DNA of 64,000 nt from assembly GCA_029959085.1 (NCBI GenBank), contig JARWIR010000005.1, forward strand, positions 2,482,501-2,546,500, read 5' to 3'. The translations under genes and the position numbers were made by a program. Positions 35,581 to 46,811 of the stretch are shown one piece after another (position 1 is the stretch's first letter; every line of letters starts with the position of its first letter). The notes under the pieces are model-generated. The model was not told the DNA's origin and searched no databases. It saw only the letters and a program-made list of their open reading frames with translations. The DNA comes from Nemophila menziesii (Eukaryota; Streptophyta; Magnoliopsida; Boraginales; Hydrophyllaceae).

Positions 35581-37051
35581 TGGTGGGGCCTAGGGTGTGA
35601 TAAAATAAGATATAAAATAAGTGCAAAAACACCCTAGAACTACACGGTTCTGCAAGTATACAGATCGTATGCAAGTTTTAGATAAAGATTCGTTCCGCAG
35701 AGACTACAGAGGTTAGGAGAATCTTATGCAAATACCAAGTGCAAATAATCAAAGCTAGAACAAGTAAACGCAAATAAAAGTAAAAATAAATAGATTTTTG
35801 TTTGGTTTTCTAATAAACTAAATTAAACTAAGGAATTAAAAGACAGAAAAATAAATATGAAAGAGAAGTGATATGAGAATATAGCTTAAGTTATTAGCAT
35901 GTAATCCCCACTAGTTTTGCCGTTCTAAACATGTAAGGGTGAATTATGTAGTATTTCCCTAATCGGTCCCAATATGCTATCGGTAGTTTAAAATAGGATT
36001 TACCTGTGTCAATAAGGCTTCCTAAGCAAACTTTTCCTGTAATTGGTAAAGAGTCACAAGACTCAACCATAGTGATTATCTAGCTAGGTTGGGTTGTCAG
36101 ATCAAACCTAAAACTAAACGTTATGTGCTAAACATGTAATTAAACACCGTTGTCAATGGTATCCTAATTACTAGATGGTAATTCTAATGGCGGCCGTCCA
36201 CAAGAACACAGAATATAAATTCAAACACATAAACAGAGAATAAAAACTATAATTCTATTTAAAACATTAAATTCCCAATTTAGATAGATGTCAATCAAAA
36301 CTAGGGTTCATACATATATGCTAAAACTTAAGCTAAAGAAAATTAGTTCATGAAAGAAAAGAAAGAAATTACAAATCTAAAGGTAGAAGAAGACATTGTT
36401 GATGACAGCTCCTTCCAGACTTCTCTCTTGTGTTGTAAGCTTCCTCTTGGTTTAAGGTTTCACCAAGGATGATTTAAGAGTGTTAAGAGGCTGTATTTAT
36501 AGTGTAGAGGTTGACCTAATTCGTTTCTTTAGAGATAAGTTAAGTAATGGACTCCTAGCCCAACTCAAATTCGTATGGAAATAAAGATAAACACTGCTGC
36601 GTTGTTTTGGTCATAACTTCTTTATTATTGGTCCGATTTTGCTCCACAAGATACCAAAAGAATCGCAACAGAATTATCTAGGCCCTATAGAAGTAAACTA
36701 CCAAATTCGGCCTCTTTATTAGGTAAAAACGCCTATCTTTGCAGAATCCCAGATTTAGGCAGCTTTTCCTTTTCCATCTTTTTAGCAATTATTTCCTTAT
36801 CTCCAATTTCCATGCATATCTCCTTCCATAAGTTGTTGTCTTGGACTCTAATTAATCTCCATAATTATCTTTAAAGCTTCACACTAAATAAACAATTAAA
36901 CCCAATATGCTCTAAAAATAATAATTCTACAAATCAAGACCCAAAATAGGAAAGTGCACTAAAATAAGCTAAAATCAACCTATAAACTAATAAATAAGCC
37001 TAAAATGATGTCTCATGAGTATATTTTACTATCACAAATGAGGAGACATCA
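35581..37051 (-). repeat. 3' LTR of the Athila element
   Basis: A 1471-bp direct repeat of 45336-46806. The putative TATA motif lies at 36493-36502 (minus strand). Confidence 0.96.
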
Positions 37052-37064
37052 AGACCCCCAACTC
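37052..37064 (-). other. Polypurine tract of the Athila element
   Basis: Directly inside the 3' LTR the minus strand reads GAGTTGGGGGTCT, the G-rich primer site for plus-strand synthesis. A similar GAGTTGGGGGTGGGG stretch occurs again near 38466-38480. Confidence 0.7.
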
Positions 37065-38579
37065 AAAGTTGTATCGTCCCGATACAATAAAAGTAAAGAA
37101 CAGTAGGGTAGTCAAAATAAACAAGAAGAAGTCGGAGGAGAACAAGAACAAAATATAATGAATGATACTAGAGCATAAATTCCAAAAAATCTCATGTAGT
37201 AATGCTCAAGAAATAATGCACAAATATGCCTAACATACATGTAATCAACATTCCATAAATTCAAGTCCAGATTAATTTCGCAATGCCAGAAGGAGAGGAT
37301 GATAACTTAGTTTAGGTTAATGGCTATAGGTTGTTCATAGGTCCCAAATAAAGCATCCAATGATCCACTTACCTATTACCTAGTAGCTCAATTGTTTCTC
37401 CATCTAGTAGTTAGAAATCCTAAGGTCTTGGTTATAACTTGGCTTAAGGACGGGTGTGGTATATTTGGATAATGAAAAGTGAGCTTTTGGCTCTCTCCTC
37501 ACTAGCCATCAACGAATCGCCCTAGAGCTTGAGTTTTCACTCGAAGATGTTCTCACTCAACCCAATTTATTGATGCTTTTTAATGTGCATCCCCAATAAT
37601 CCCAATTAAAACCTTTGATGATATAAAATCCACTTTGCCGGTCCGAATATATATTCTCTTTTCAAATCAATTTTTTCTTTTGTATAGTTATGATTCTCTT
37701 TTTATGTTCGAGATATCACACTATTGTTCATATATATATTCTTTTTCTTTTTATGCCCTTGTTGGCAAAATTAGCTCGTAGCTTCTTTTTCATTCACTAT
37801 TACCCCGGCAAAGGGTTACAATAATAACAATTCATCATCAATAAAATCACAAAGATAATTCCAAAATTCCCAAAGTTCCCTAATGATGAAACCCACCACC
37901 CCAAACTCAAGCTCTAAAACGAGTTGTCTCAGGTTTTGCGATTCGAGTGCGGGTCATATAGATAAGTCCTAAAAACTAGGGTAAGGATTATAATGTGTTT
38001 CAATAAAAAGGATTTAGAAAGGCTCAGAGGGGCTAAGACGGATAAATAATAATAATAATCAAATAAAAGGGTGAGAAAGTCTAAAGGCTTCAAGTGTTTT
38101 ATCATGAAAGAACTGCCTTAGTCATTTTTCTAACTACCGGATTTCGTTACTTTTTCACTAATAGTTCATAGACAAGTGGGTTTTCAACTAATTTTAAACC
38201 TCACGTTCTACACACCAAATAACTATTCCTAAGTTTCAACGTACTTCTTAGCATTGCTCATTAACTTTTATATCCTTTATTTCCTGTTTTCATACATGCA
38301 TTTAAACAAACTTATGACATCCTTCAAAAACATACTACCTACTATCATTAACTTAATTAAATCATGCTCGATAGGTACATTCAAAGATATTCTATGCCTA
38401 ATTCAACCCAAAAAAATTTTAAATTTTATGTAAAAACAAAAAGGAAGATGAGGACAACGAATCCCCACCCCCAACTCAAAAATGAGCCGTGTCCCCACGA
38501 CTCGAAAAAGACTCAAGAAAAATAAAATTTAAAATAAAACTAACTAAACTACCTAATGCATCCAAGCTATTGAGAAAAA
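37065..38579 (-). other. Non-coding 3' internal region of the Athila element
   Basis: About 1.5 kb where many Athila elements carry an envelope-like gene. No long open frame is visible on the minus strand, and no membrane segment or signal peptide was found. The region is either decayed or structural. Confidence 0.6.
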
Positions 38580-39062
38580 TTAGAATGACTTACCTGGCTG
38601 GCCATAGAGATCCATCATATCATCCTCATCTTCTGAAGCTGAGGGATCGGTGTAATCATCTATATCCTTGTACAAGGTCGAATTATCTACCCTTGTTTCC
38701 AATTGCATAATTTCTACCCAAAGGTCTTTGTTATCTTCGCGTAATCTTTCAACTTCGTTTTGTAACTGAATAGCCCAAGGAGGAAGATCATAAGCAATTT
38801 TAGAGAAAGAGGTAGAAGAACCTTGGTCTTGGATTTTTATCTTGTCTAAAGGCCTCCTTGCTGGTGTGGACATTCTAGCAGTTAATCTCTTCTTTGGTAG
38901 TGGTTGTTCAGGTGCCTGTTCTTTTGATTCTTCAGAAACCTCATCAATATTGATGGGTTTTTCAATAGTAGCTCCAGGCAATTTCTTATTCTTCCCAAGG
39001 ATTGAACACTTTCTCTTGTATTCCATAGCTTCAGATCTGTTAGTCATACTTGATTCACCCAC
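38580..39062 (-). CDS. Small ORF downstream of pol in the Athila element
   Basis: 160 codons, start ATG at 39062. The protein is hydrophilic: a Lys-rich N-terminal half with IDEVSEESKEQAPEQPLPKK, a coiled-coil-like IQLQNEVERLREDNKDLWVE segment (about residues 98-117), and a very acidic end (PSASEDEDDMMDLY). There is no membrane segment, so it does not look like an envelope protein. Just before the stop the RNA reads CAG/GTAAGT (38596-38588), a perfect plant 5' splice site, so the real protein may continue in a further exon. I recognise no family. The position corresponds to the extra 3' ORF of Athila elements. Confidence 0.55.
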   Translation of the reverse strand: MGESSMTNRSEAMEYKRKCSILGKNKKLPGATIEKPINIDEVSEESKEQAPEQPLPKKRLTARMSTPARRPLDKIKIQDQGSSTSFSKIAYDLPPWAIQLQNEVERLREDNKDLWVEIMQLETRVDNSTLYKDIDDYTDPSASEDEDDMMDLYGQPGKSF

Positions 39063-39399
39063 AACTCAAGTTATACCAAGGATGGATAAAAAGTTTAACG
39101 ACAATTGGTTTAGCTTGATGTTGTTGCTTGGAATTGACGAAAGAGAAAGGTTATTTGATTGATCTTGGAAGAATTCTTTAAAGCTTGTTGAATATGATGG
39201 TGTTTTAATGGTGTAGTGTGATGACTTTGATGAAGGATTGTGTTTATGGAAGATTTAGGAGAGGATTTGATGAGTTGTTGTGTTAATTGTGAAGGTTTGC
39301 ACAAGCTTTAAGATGTTTATATAGGGTTTGGGTCTGAAAAATTCGTGGGTGGAAGGCTAGGGTTAATCTCATAAGGTAAGAGTTTGATTAGGAAAAGAA

Positions 39400-39770
39400 T
39401 TCCTTCTTAAACCGCCTCCTTGCGGTGCACCGGACATATCCCGCGGTGTACCGCAGCTTCTGTTGCTCCAAAATTTTTACCTACTGGATAATACCCGAGC
39501 TAGCACCCCGTGGTACGGGTTTTTGGGTCGCGGTGCAGGGGTAGTCCGCGCCATGTCCGTCAAAAAACCCGCGGTGCCCAACCCGTGGTACGGGTTTTGA
39601 CCGTGCGGACTAGGGTCCGGTATACCGCGCCATGCCCCGCGACTTTTTTTCGACCTTCTGGATAAAACCCGAGCTAGCCAACCCGTGGCACGGGTTTTTG
39701 GGGCGCGGTGCATCCCTGCGGACCATGGGGTAGTCCGCGGGGTAGTCCGCGCCAGACTTGAAGTTCCTCT
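39400..39770. repeat. GC-rich palindromic repeat block inside the Athila element
   Basis: A strikingly GC-rich stretch in an otherwise AT-rich element. AACCCGTGGTACGGGTTTT and close variants (ACCCCGTGGTACGGGTTTTT, AACCCGTGGCACGGGTTTTT) occur three times near 39505, 39580 and 39680; each arm pair can fold into a stem. Between them recur GCGGTGCA, GGTAGTCCGCGCC, and GGATAA(T/A)ACCCGAGCTAGC. It lies between the pol stop and the small ORF. Confidence 0.85.
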
Positions 39771-39980
39771 AGATATTTCCTTTTGACCCCAAACTCGTTT
39801 CCTGCACAATAACACACTACCTTTCTCTCCCATTAGCTGGAAAACACAATTAAAATTATACACTAACTTAAAATTCTACACTACAAAGCAAAAACAACTA
39901 ATCTAAAAAGCAATTAAAACAAGGGGTGTCTCCCAAGAGCACTTTTGTTTAACGTCTTTGAGTTAGACGTGTACCTCAGG

Positions 39981-42900
39981 CTAAGCGCATTCGACAAGGT
40001 AGATTTTCTCTCCTTGCTCAAAGTCCTCACTGTCATAGTATATCTTCAAACGCTGGCCATTCACCATGAATGTCCGTTGCTCGGCTGGATTTTCAATCTC
40101 AATTGCTCCATGCGGTGTGACTTTGGTGATAATGTAAGGTCCTCCCCAACGGGATTTAAGCTTTCCTGGGTAGTTCGAAAATCGAGAGTTGTATAATAAA
40201 ACCTTCTGTCCAATCTCAAAATGCTTTGGACGGAGCCGTTTATCATGCCATCGCTTTGTTTTCTCCTTATAGAGACGTGAATTTTCATAGGCATGATAAC
40301 GAAGCTCCTCCAATTCGTTCAACTGCATCATCCTTTGCTTCCCGGCCAAGTCTGGGTCTAGATTCAGAGTTTTAATAGCCCAGTAGGCTCGAGCTTCAAG
40401 TTCAATCGGTAGATGACATGCTTTACCGTAGACCATTCGATATGGAGATGCCCCAACTGGTGTTTTAAATGCTGTTCTGTATGCCCAGAGAGCATCATCT
40501 AGCTTTAAAGACCAGTCTTTTCTTGATTTGTTCACGGTCTTCTCAAGAATAGATTTGATTTCCCGGTTGGAAACTTCAGCTTGACCGTTAGTTTGTGGGT
40601 GATAACCGGTTGAAGTACGGTGTTTCACTCCAAACTTTTTAAGAAAATGTCTCACGGGAGCATTAAGAAAATGGGTACCTTTATCACTGATGAGAACACG
40701 TGGCGTACCATGTCTTGAAAAGATGTTTGATTTTAGGAATTTAATCACTGTTTGAGCATCGTTCTTTGGTGTTGCCACTGCTTCTACCCATTTTGATACA
40801 TAGTCTACTGCAAGCAAAATATAAACATTTCCATAGGAAGTGATGAAAGGTCCCATGAAATCTATTCCCCATACATCAAAGATTTCAACTTCAAGAATAT
40901 TATTAAGCGGCATTGCGTCTCTTTTCGATATGTTGCCAGTTTTTTGGCATCTGTGGCATGATTGGACGAAACTGTGACAATCTTTGTGTATGGTTGGCCA
41001 ATAGAACCCAGATTGAAGAATTTTAGCTGCGGTTCTATCGCCCTTAAAGTGACCTCCGTAAGGTGAACTATGACAACTTTCAATAATTTTCTCCATCTCA
41101 CCTTCATGTACACATCTTCTAACCACTTGGTCACTACATATCTTCCAGAGGTATGGTTCATCCCAATAATACTGTTTGGCCTGGTGGTTCAATCTTTGTC
41201 TTTGTTGTGGGTGGAAATCTTTGGGAAAGACACCACTCACAATGAGGTTGACTAGATCTGCATACCATGGCACAAAAGCACGTTTAATAGCAAAAAGTTG
41301 TTCATCAGGGAATACCTCTTTAACCAACAATGGTTCCTTGTTCGCATTAGATCCTTCGAGCCTTGATAAATGATCAGCAACTTGATTGTCGCATCCTTTT
41401 CGGTCTCGAATATCTATGTCGAATTCTTGTAGCAATAGTACCCATCTAATGAGGCGCGGCTTAGCGTCCTTTTTCTCCATGAGGTACCTAATAGCTGAAT
41501 GGTCCGTGTATACAATAGTTTTCTTTCCAACCAGATAGGGACGAAATTTATCGAAAGCGTAAACCACGGCCAACATCTCTTTCTCCGTTACTGTATAATT
41601 CATCTGGGCAGCGTTGAAAGTCTTACTTGCATAATAAATCGTGTGGAAAATCTTGTCTTTCCTCTGTCCCAACACAACACCCATAGCGTGATCGCTAGCA
41701 TCGCACATAAGTTCAAACGGAGCGTTCCAATCAGGAGGTATAACAATAGGTGTAGAGATCAGTTTTTCCTTAATCGTCAAAAACGCTTGAAGACATTCTT
41801 CAGTAAAATTAAAAGGAGTATCCTTTTCAAGTAAAGAGCAGAGCGGTTTGGCGATCTTGGAAAAATCTTTAATAAATCGTCGATAAAATCCTGCGTGACC
41901 CAAGAAACTTCTCACTCCTTTAACAGAAACCGGAGGTGGTAGTGTTTTGATAACTTCAATTTTAGCACGATCAACCTCCATCCCTGCCTTCGAAACTTTA
42001 TGTCCCAACACAATTCCCTCTTGAACCATGAAGTGGCATTTTTCCCAATTAAGCACAAGATCTTTTTCTCTACATCTCACAAGGACTTTCTCAAGATTCC
42101 TCAAACAATCATCAAAACTGTCTCCAAACACTGAAAAATCATCCATAAAAACCTCCAAATATTTATCAATCATGTCCCAAAATATAGCCATCATGCACCT
42201 CTGGAACGTGGCAGGTGCATTGCATAAACCAAACGGCATTCTTCTGTAAGCAAAAGTACCAAACGGACATGTAAAAGTTGTTTTGTGTTGATCGAGGGGA
42301 TCCACACAAATCTGATTATAACCCGAATATCCGTCTAAGAAACAATAATATTCTCTCCCTGCAAGCTTGTCTAGCATCTGATCAATGAATGGTAGCGGGA
42401 AGTGATCTTTCTTTGTTGCTTTGTTCAGCCTCCGGTAGTCCATGCACACGCGCCACCCCACAACTGGTCTTGATGGTATGGCTTCGCCTTGATCATTAAG
42501 GGTGGTGGTAAAACCTCCTTTCTTAGGAACACACTGCACTGGACTAACCCAATCACTGCTAGCAATCGGATAGATAATTCCCGCGTCTAATAACTTGATA
42601 ACTTCCTTCCTCACTACTTCCTTCATAGCTGGCATGAGTCTTCTCTGTCCCTCTATAGATCGCCCACCTTCGTTCTCAAGAATGATTTTGTGTTTGCAAA
42701 CGGAAGGACTAATTCCCTTGATGTCGGCAATAGTCCATCCAATTGCTTCTTTGTTTGCGCGAAGCACTTGAAGTAGCTTCTCCTCTTGAGGACCTGAAAG
42801 GTTAGCAGAAATAATAACAGGCAAAGTTTTGTTCGTACCTAGATATGCATAGCGTAAGTGATCTGGAAGTGGTTTTTCTTCGAGAACAGGTGGACATATT

Positions 42901-45209
42901 ATAGATGGTTGTTTCATTGGTTCAATGTCACCTGGCTCTCGAAGTAGTTCTCGTATGTTAAATCCTAATGCAGCAACATCTTCAGGGGGAATCTCGAGTT
43001 CTGGTGTCTCAGGTGCCAAGGTTTTGTCAAGATCATTTTCTAAGCTTTCTTCATTGAAGACTTCTTGCGTAACTTTTTCGATGACATCTACCTTGAAGCA
43101 CTCGTCTTTCGCTTTAGGATATTTCATAGCTTGAAACACATTAAATCGTACCTGTTCGCCTTGTACTCTCATGATCAACTCACCATTCTCAACATCAATT
43201 AGTGTACGCCCCGTGGCTAAGAATGGTCTACCCAAAATAATGGGGACATTCTTATCCGCGTCGTAGTCAAGGATAATAAAATCGCAAGGAAAGATAAAAG
43301 AGCCAGCGTTAACTAAAACATCTTCAATTTTACCTATTGGTCGTGAGAGGGAGCGATCCGCCATTTGTAGTACCACAGATGTAGGTACTACTTCTCCGAT
43401 ATTAAGCTTCTCGAACAGGGATTTAGGCATGAGATTGATGCTTGCACCTAAATCACACAATGCTTTCCCGGTCCAACTTTCTCCAATGCCGATGGGAATT
43501 GTAAAACTTCCGGGATCTTCTAGTTTCGGTGGCAACTCATTTTGACATATAGCACTGCACTCCCTAGGTAATCCAATTGGTTCCCCAGTCTCTATACTTC
43601 GCTTGTTGGAGAGAATGTCTTTCATAAATTTCATGTAGCTTGGCATCCTCTTGAGGGCTTCAACAAGGGGTATATTGATTTCTAGTTTCTTCAACATGTC
43701 AATGAACTTCTTGAATTCCAGGTCATTGTCCTTCTTCCTGACACGTGAAGGGTATGGTGGTGGAGGGCGTGTACTGAGTTCCACTGGTTGTCTTGTCTTA
43801 TCAGGTGTCTCGGCTTGGACACTCTTTGGTTGAACTACCTCCTTGACTGTATCTTTGATTATTTCTTCCCCCCTTTGTTCTGGAATAGGGGTAGGCTCTG
43901 GTTCTGGTCTCGGTGGAGGTAGTTGCTTTCCACTTCGCAATTCAACTGCATGGCAAGAATCGTCTCTAGGAGCAATAGTATCACTTGGGAGTTGCCCTTT
44001 TGGCCTAGCTTGTAATGTACTCGCCATCTGTGATATAGTATGCTCTAGTTGCTTTATAACCTTCTCCTGAGTTCGAACTTTCTGTTGGCTATAATTTATT
44101 TTCTTCTCAACGTTTTGCATTAATTTAGTCATACTTGAAGTCAAACTCTGGAGTTGTTCTTGTTGTGCCAATTGCATTGATTGTTTAGGTGGATCTTTCT
44201 TCGGTTCTTGACAAGTTTTCTTAACAATGGGTGCCTTTTTCTGAATAGGTTGTGGATGATTATAAGATTGAAGTTGGGGTTGCTGACTAGTTTCTTGTTT
44301 TCTGTCCCAACTCTTTTGTGGAGGTTGTTGATAATTAGTGTAGCTTTCTTGATTGTAATAGTTATCTTGAGGATATTGAACGGAAGCTACTGCTGGATTA
44401 TTCATACATCCTGCCCACACATGATTTCTTGATCCACAACCAAGACACGAAGGAATTGTGCGTACCATATTTACCTGAGCAATTGTTCGGGCTTGTTCTG
44501 TCAGCTCTTCGAGTTGTTTAGCCAATTCCTTAAGCTTTAGAGATTCTGAATTGTTCTCCTTTACTGATTTCCTTGGCCAACTTCTCTCGTTCTCAAGAAT
44601 TCTTTCCATCCCCAACTCAGCTTCTACAGGATCTAGCAACACAAAACCTGCGTTTCCTACCGAATCTGCTTTCTCTCTTGATTTGTCATTAAGGCCTCCA
44701 TAAAACAAGGTTAAATAATATTCTGGCGAGGATCTATGATATGGACACCTCGCTTTCTTCTCTGTAAATCGTAACCATGCTTCACCCAAACTCTCTTCCT
44801 CTTCTTGTAGAAATTGTTCAAGCTCCAACATGTCTTTTAAACGTCTACTAACCGGATAAAAACGGTCTAGGAATCTTGTTTGAAGCTTGTCCCAATCTGG
44901 AATCACATGAGGGTATTGGGCATCGTACCAATCGCTTGCGCATCCGGTCAAGAAGAACTGGAACATCAAATAATATACTTGCTCCCTAGTAACTCCTCTT
45001 ACGATATAGGCATCACAGATCTGCATGAATTTCTGAGTATATCGGATCGGATCTTGATGTGCATCTCCGCTGAATAATCCATGAGACGCAAACTGAGTTA
45101 ACATCCCAGGATCAGGTTTGAATTTAGCGGCTTGGATTTCTGGAGCGCGAATTCCTCGTGGCTCTACTCTAAATTCGATGGGTAGCTCAAGTCTCCTTGG
45201 GTTCTCCAT
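39981..45209 (-). CDS. Gag-pol polyprotein, Athila-type Ty3/gypsy
   Basis: One uninterrupted frame of 1742 codons. Gag capsid-like region at about 20-210; zinc knuckle CX2CX4HX4C at 255-268 ([14 protein letters not shown]); Pro/Gln-rich linker; aspartic protease with D587-LGAS; reverse transcriptase at about 860-1090 with FMDD at 1021-1024; RNase H at about 1165-1285 (first Asp near 1170, YTDHS near 1235); integrase with a HHCC-type zinc finger (C1418, C1421) and catalytic D1450, D1509 and E1545 with the canonical 35-residue spacing. The end (about 1660-1740) is the usual SH3-like tail. Gag and pol share one frame with no stop or shift. All catalytic residues I could check are present. The start is the first ATG after the primer-binding site. 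Confidence 0.96.
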   Translation of the reverse strand: MENPRRLELPIEFRVEPRGIRAPEIQAAKFKPDPGMLTQFASHGLFSGDAHQDPIRYTQKFMQICDAYIVRGVTREQVYYLMFQFFLTGCASDWYDAQYPHVIPDWDKLQTRFLDRFYPVSRRLKDMLELEQFLQEEEESLGEAWLRFTEKKARCPYHRSSPEYYLTLFYGGLNDKSREKADSVGNAGFVLLDPVEAELGMERILENERSWPRKSVKENNSESLKLKELAKQLEELTEQARTIAQVNMVRTIPSCLGCGSRNHVWAGCMNNPAVASVQYPQDNYYNQESYTNYQQPPQKSWDRKQETSQQPQLQSYNHPQPIQKKAPIVKKTCQEPKKDPPKQSMQLAQQEQLQSLTSSMTKLMQNVEKKINYSQQKVRTQEKVIKQLEHTISQMASTLQARPKGQLPSDTIAPRDDSCHAVELRSGKQLPPPRPEPEPTPIPEQRGEEIIKDTVKEVVQPKSVQAETPDKTRQPVELSTRPPPPYPSRVRKKDNDLEFKKFIDMLKKLEINIPLVEALKRMPSYMKFMKDILSNKRSIETGEPIGLPRECSAICQNELPPKLEDPGSFTIPIGIGESWTGKALCDLGASINLMPKSLFEKLNIGEVVPTSVVLQMADRSLSRPIGKIEDVLVNAGSFIFPCDFIILDYDADKNVPIILGRPFLATGRTLIDVENGELIMRVQGEQVRFNVFQAMKYPKAKDECFKVDVIEKVTQEVFNEESLENDLDKTLAPETPELEIPPEDVAALGFNIRELLREPGDIEPMKQPSIICPPVLEEKPLPDHLRYAYLGTNKTLPVIISANLSGPQEEKLLQVLRANKEAIGWTIADIKGISPSVCKHKIILENEGGRSIEGQRRLMPAMKEVVRKEVIKLLDAGIIYPIASSDWVSPVQCVPKKGGFTTTLNDQGEAIPSRPVVGWRVCMDYRRLNKATKKDHFPLPFIDQMLDKLAGREYYCFLDGYSGYNQICVDPLDQHKTTFTCPFGTFAYRRMPFGLCNAPATFQRCMMAIFWDMIDKYLEVFMDDFSVFGDSFDDCLRNLEKVLVRCREKDLVLNWEKCHFMVQEGIVLGHKVSKAGMEVDRAKIEVIKTLPPPVSVKGVRSFLGHAGFYRRFIKDFSKIAKPLCSLLEKDTPFNFTEECLQAFLTIKEKLISTPIVIPPDWNAPFELMCDASDHAMGVVLGQRKDKIFHTIYYASKTFNAAQMNYTVTEKEMLAVVYAFDKFRPYLVGKKTIVYTDHSAIRYLMEKKDAKPRLIRWVLLLQEFDIDIRDRKGCDNQVADHLSRLEGSNANKEPLLVKEVFPDEQLFAIKRAFVPWYADLVNLIVSGVFPKDFHPQQRQRLNHQAKQYYWDEPYLWKICSDQVVRRCVHEGEMEKIIESCHSSPYGGHFKGDRTAAKILQSGFYWPTIHKDCHSFVQSCHRCQKTGNISKRDAMPLNNILEVEIFDVWGIDFMGPFITSYGNVYILLAVDYVSKWVEAVATPKNDAQTVIKFLKSNIFSRHGTPRVLISDKGTHFLNAPVRHFLKKFGVKHRTSTGYHPQTNGQAEVSNREIKSILEKTVNKSRKDWSLKLDDALWAYRTAFKTPVGASPYRMVYGKACHLPIELEARAYWAIKTLNLDPDLAGKQRMMQLNELEELRYHAYENSRLYKEKTKRWHDKRLRPKHFEIGQKVLLYNSRFSNYPGKLKSRWGGPYIITKVTPHGAIEIENPAEQRTFMVNGQRLKIYYDSEDFEQGEKIYLVECA

Positions 45210-45311
45210 CTGTAACTAAATCTGAAAAACAAATACTAAAAACAAAAAGCGTAAAATAGAACTAACTAAAAATAAAAGCACAAGATATATGCACAAGGAC
45301 TAACGATGTAG

Positions 45312-45329
45312 TCCCCGGCAGCGGCGCCA
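45312..45329 (-). other. Primer-binding site, complementary to tRNA-Asp
   Basis: Six bases inside the 5' LTR the minus strand reads TGGCGCCGCTGCCGGGGA, complementary to the 3' end of plant tRNA-Asp with one mismatch. tRNA-Asp is the known primer of Athila elements. Confidence 0.85.
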
Positions 45330-45335
45330 AAAACT

Positions 45336-46806
45336 TGGTGGGGCCTAGGGTGTGATAAAATAAGATATAAAATAAGTGCAAAAACACCCTAGAACTACAC
45401 GGTTCTGCAAGTATACAGATCGTATGCAAGTTTTAGATAAAGATTCGTTCCGCAGAGACTACAGAGGTTAGGAGAATCTTATGCAAATACCAAGTGCAAA
45501 TAATCAAAGCTAGAACAAGTAAACGCAAATAAAAGTAAAAATAAATAGATTTTTGTTTGGTTTTCTAATAAACTAAATTAAACTAAGGAATTAAAAGACA
45601 GAAAAATAAATATGAAAGAGAAGTGATATGAGAATATAGCTTAAGTTATTAGCATGTAATCCCCACTAGTTTTGCCGTTCTAAACATGTAAGGGTGAATT
45701 ATGTAGTATTTCCCTAATCGGTCCCAATATGCTATCGGTAGTTTAAAATAGGATTTACCTGTGTCAATAAGGCTTCCTAAGCAAACTTTTCCTGTAATTG
45801 GTAAAGAGTCACAAGACTCAACCATAGTGATTATCTAGCTAGGTTGGGTTGTCAGATCAAACCTAAAACTAAACGTTATGTGCTAAACATGTAATTAAAC
45901 ACCGTTGTCAATGGTATCCTAATTACTAGATGGTAATTCTAATGGCGGCCGTCCACAAGAACACAGAATATAAATTCAAACACATAAACAGAGAATAAAA
46001 ACTATAATTCTATTTAAAACATTAAATTCCCAATTTAGATAGATGTCAATCAAAACTAGGGTTCATACATATATGCTAAAACTTAAGCTAAAGAAAATTA
46101 GTTCATGAAAGAAAAGAAAGAAATTACAAATCTAAAGGTAGAAGAAGACATTGTTGATGACAGCTCCTTCCAGACTTCTCTCTTGTGTTGTAAGCTTCCT
46201 CTTGGTTTAAGGTTTCACCAAGGATGATTTAAGAGTGTTAAGAGGCTGTATTTATAGTGTAGAGGTTGACCTAATTCGTTTCTTTAGAGATAAGTTAAGT
46301 AATGGACTCCTAGCCCAACTCAAATTCGTATGGAAATAAAGATAAACACTGCTGCGTTGTTTTGGTCATAACTTCTTTATTATTGGTCCGATTTTGCTCC
46401 ACAAGATACCAAAAGAATCGCAACAGAATTATCTAGGCCCTATAGAAGTAAACTACCAAATTCGGCCTCTTTATTAGGTAAAAACGCCTATCTTTGCAGA
46501 ATCCCAGATTTAGGCAGCTTTTCCTTTTCCATCTTTTTAGCAATTATTTCCTTATCTCCAATTTCCATGCATATCTCCTTCCATAAGTTGTTGTCTTGGA
46601 CTCTAATTAATCTCCATAATTATCTTTAAAGCTTCACACTAAATAAACAATTAAACCCAATATGCTCTAAAAATAATAATTCTACAAATCAAGACCCAAA
46701 ATAGGAAAGTGCACTAAAATAAGCTAAAATCAACCTATAAACTAATAAATAAGCCTAAAATGATGTCTCATGAGTATATTTTACTATCACAAATGAGGAG
46801 ACATCA
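45336..46806 (-). repeat. 5' LTR of the Athila element
   Basis: 1471 bp, same length as 35581-37051 and without visible differences. Confidence 0.96.
46248..46257 (-). promoter_or_regulatory. Putative TATA box in the 5' LTR
   Basis: The minus strand reads CTATAAATAC, the best TATA match in the LTR. Transcription would then start around 46220, giving a U3 of roughly 550 bp. Confidence 0.5.
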
Positions 46807-46811
46807 AAATG
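46807..46811. other. Target-site duplication AAATG (right) of the Athila element
   Basis: Matches 35576-35580. Confidence 0.95.

Larger units (their letters stand above)
35581..46806 (-). mobile_element. Complete Ty3/gypsy LTR retrotransposon, Athila lineage
   Basis: An 11,226-bp element on the minus strand: 5' LTR 45336-46806, primer-binding site matching tRNA-Asp, gag-pol 45209-39981, a GC-rich repeat block, a small extra ORF, a long non-coding stretch, a purine-rich tract, and 3' LTR 35581-37051. Both LTRs are 1471 bp, start TG and end CA (element orientation), and I saw no difference between them by eye. The insertion is flanked by a perfect AAATG duplication. The integrase and RT text ([31 protein letters not shown]) is typical of the Athila clade of plant Metaviridae. 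It landed inside the AT-rich repeat of duplication copy A. All signs point to a recent insertion. Confidence 0.97.

Noticed and set aside
37065..38579. Envelope-like gene expected in this position of Athila elements
   Set aside because: No long frame, signal peptide or membrane segment is visible on the coding strand. Only the small hydrophilic ORF upstream is present.
39477..39863. 128-codon minus-strand frame in the GC-rich block
   Set aside because: Kept open by the GC-rich palindromic repeats (repeated Arg/Thr/Pro/Ala text). No domain and no conserved start context.
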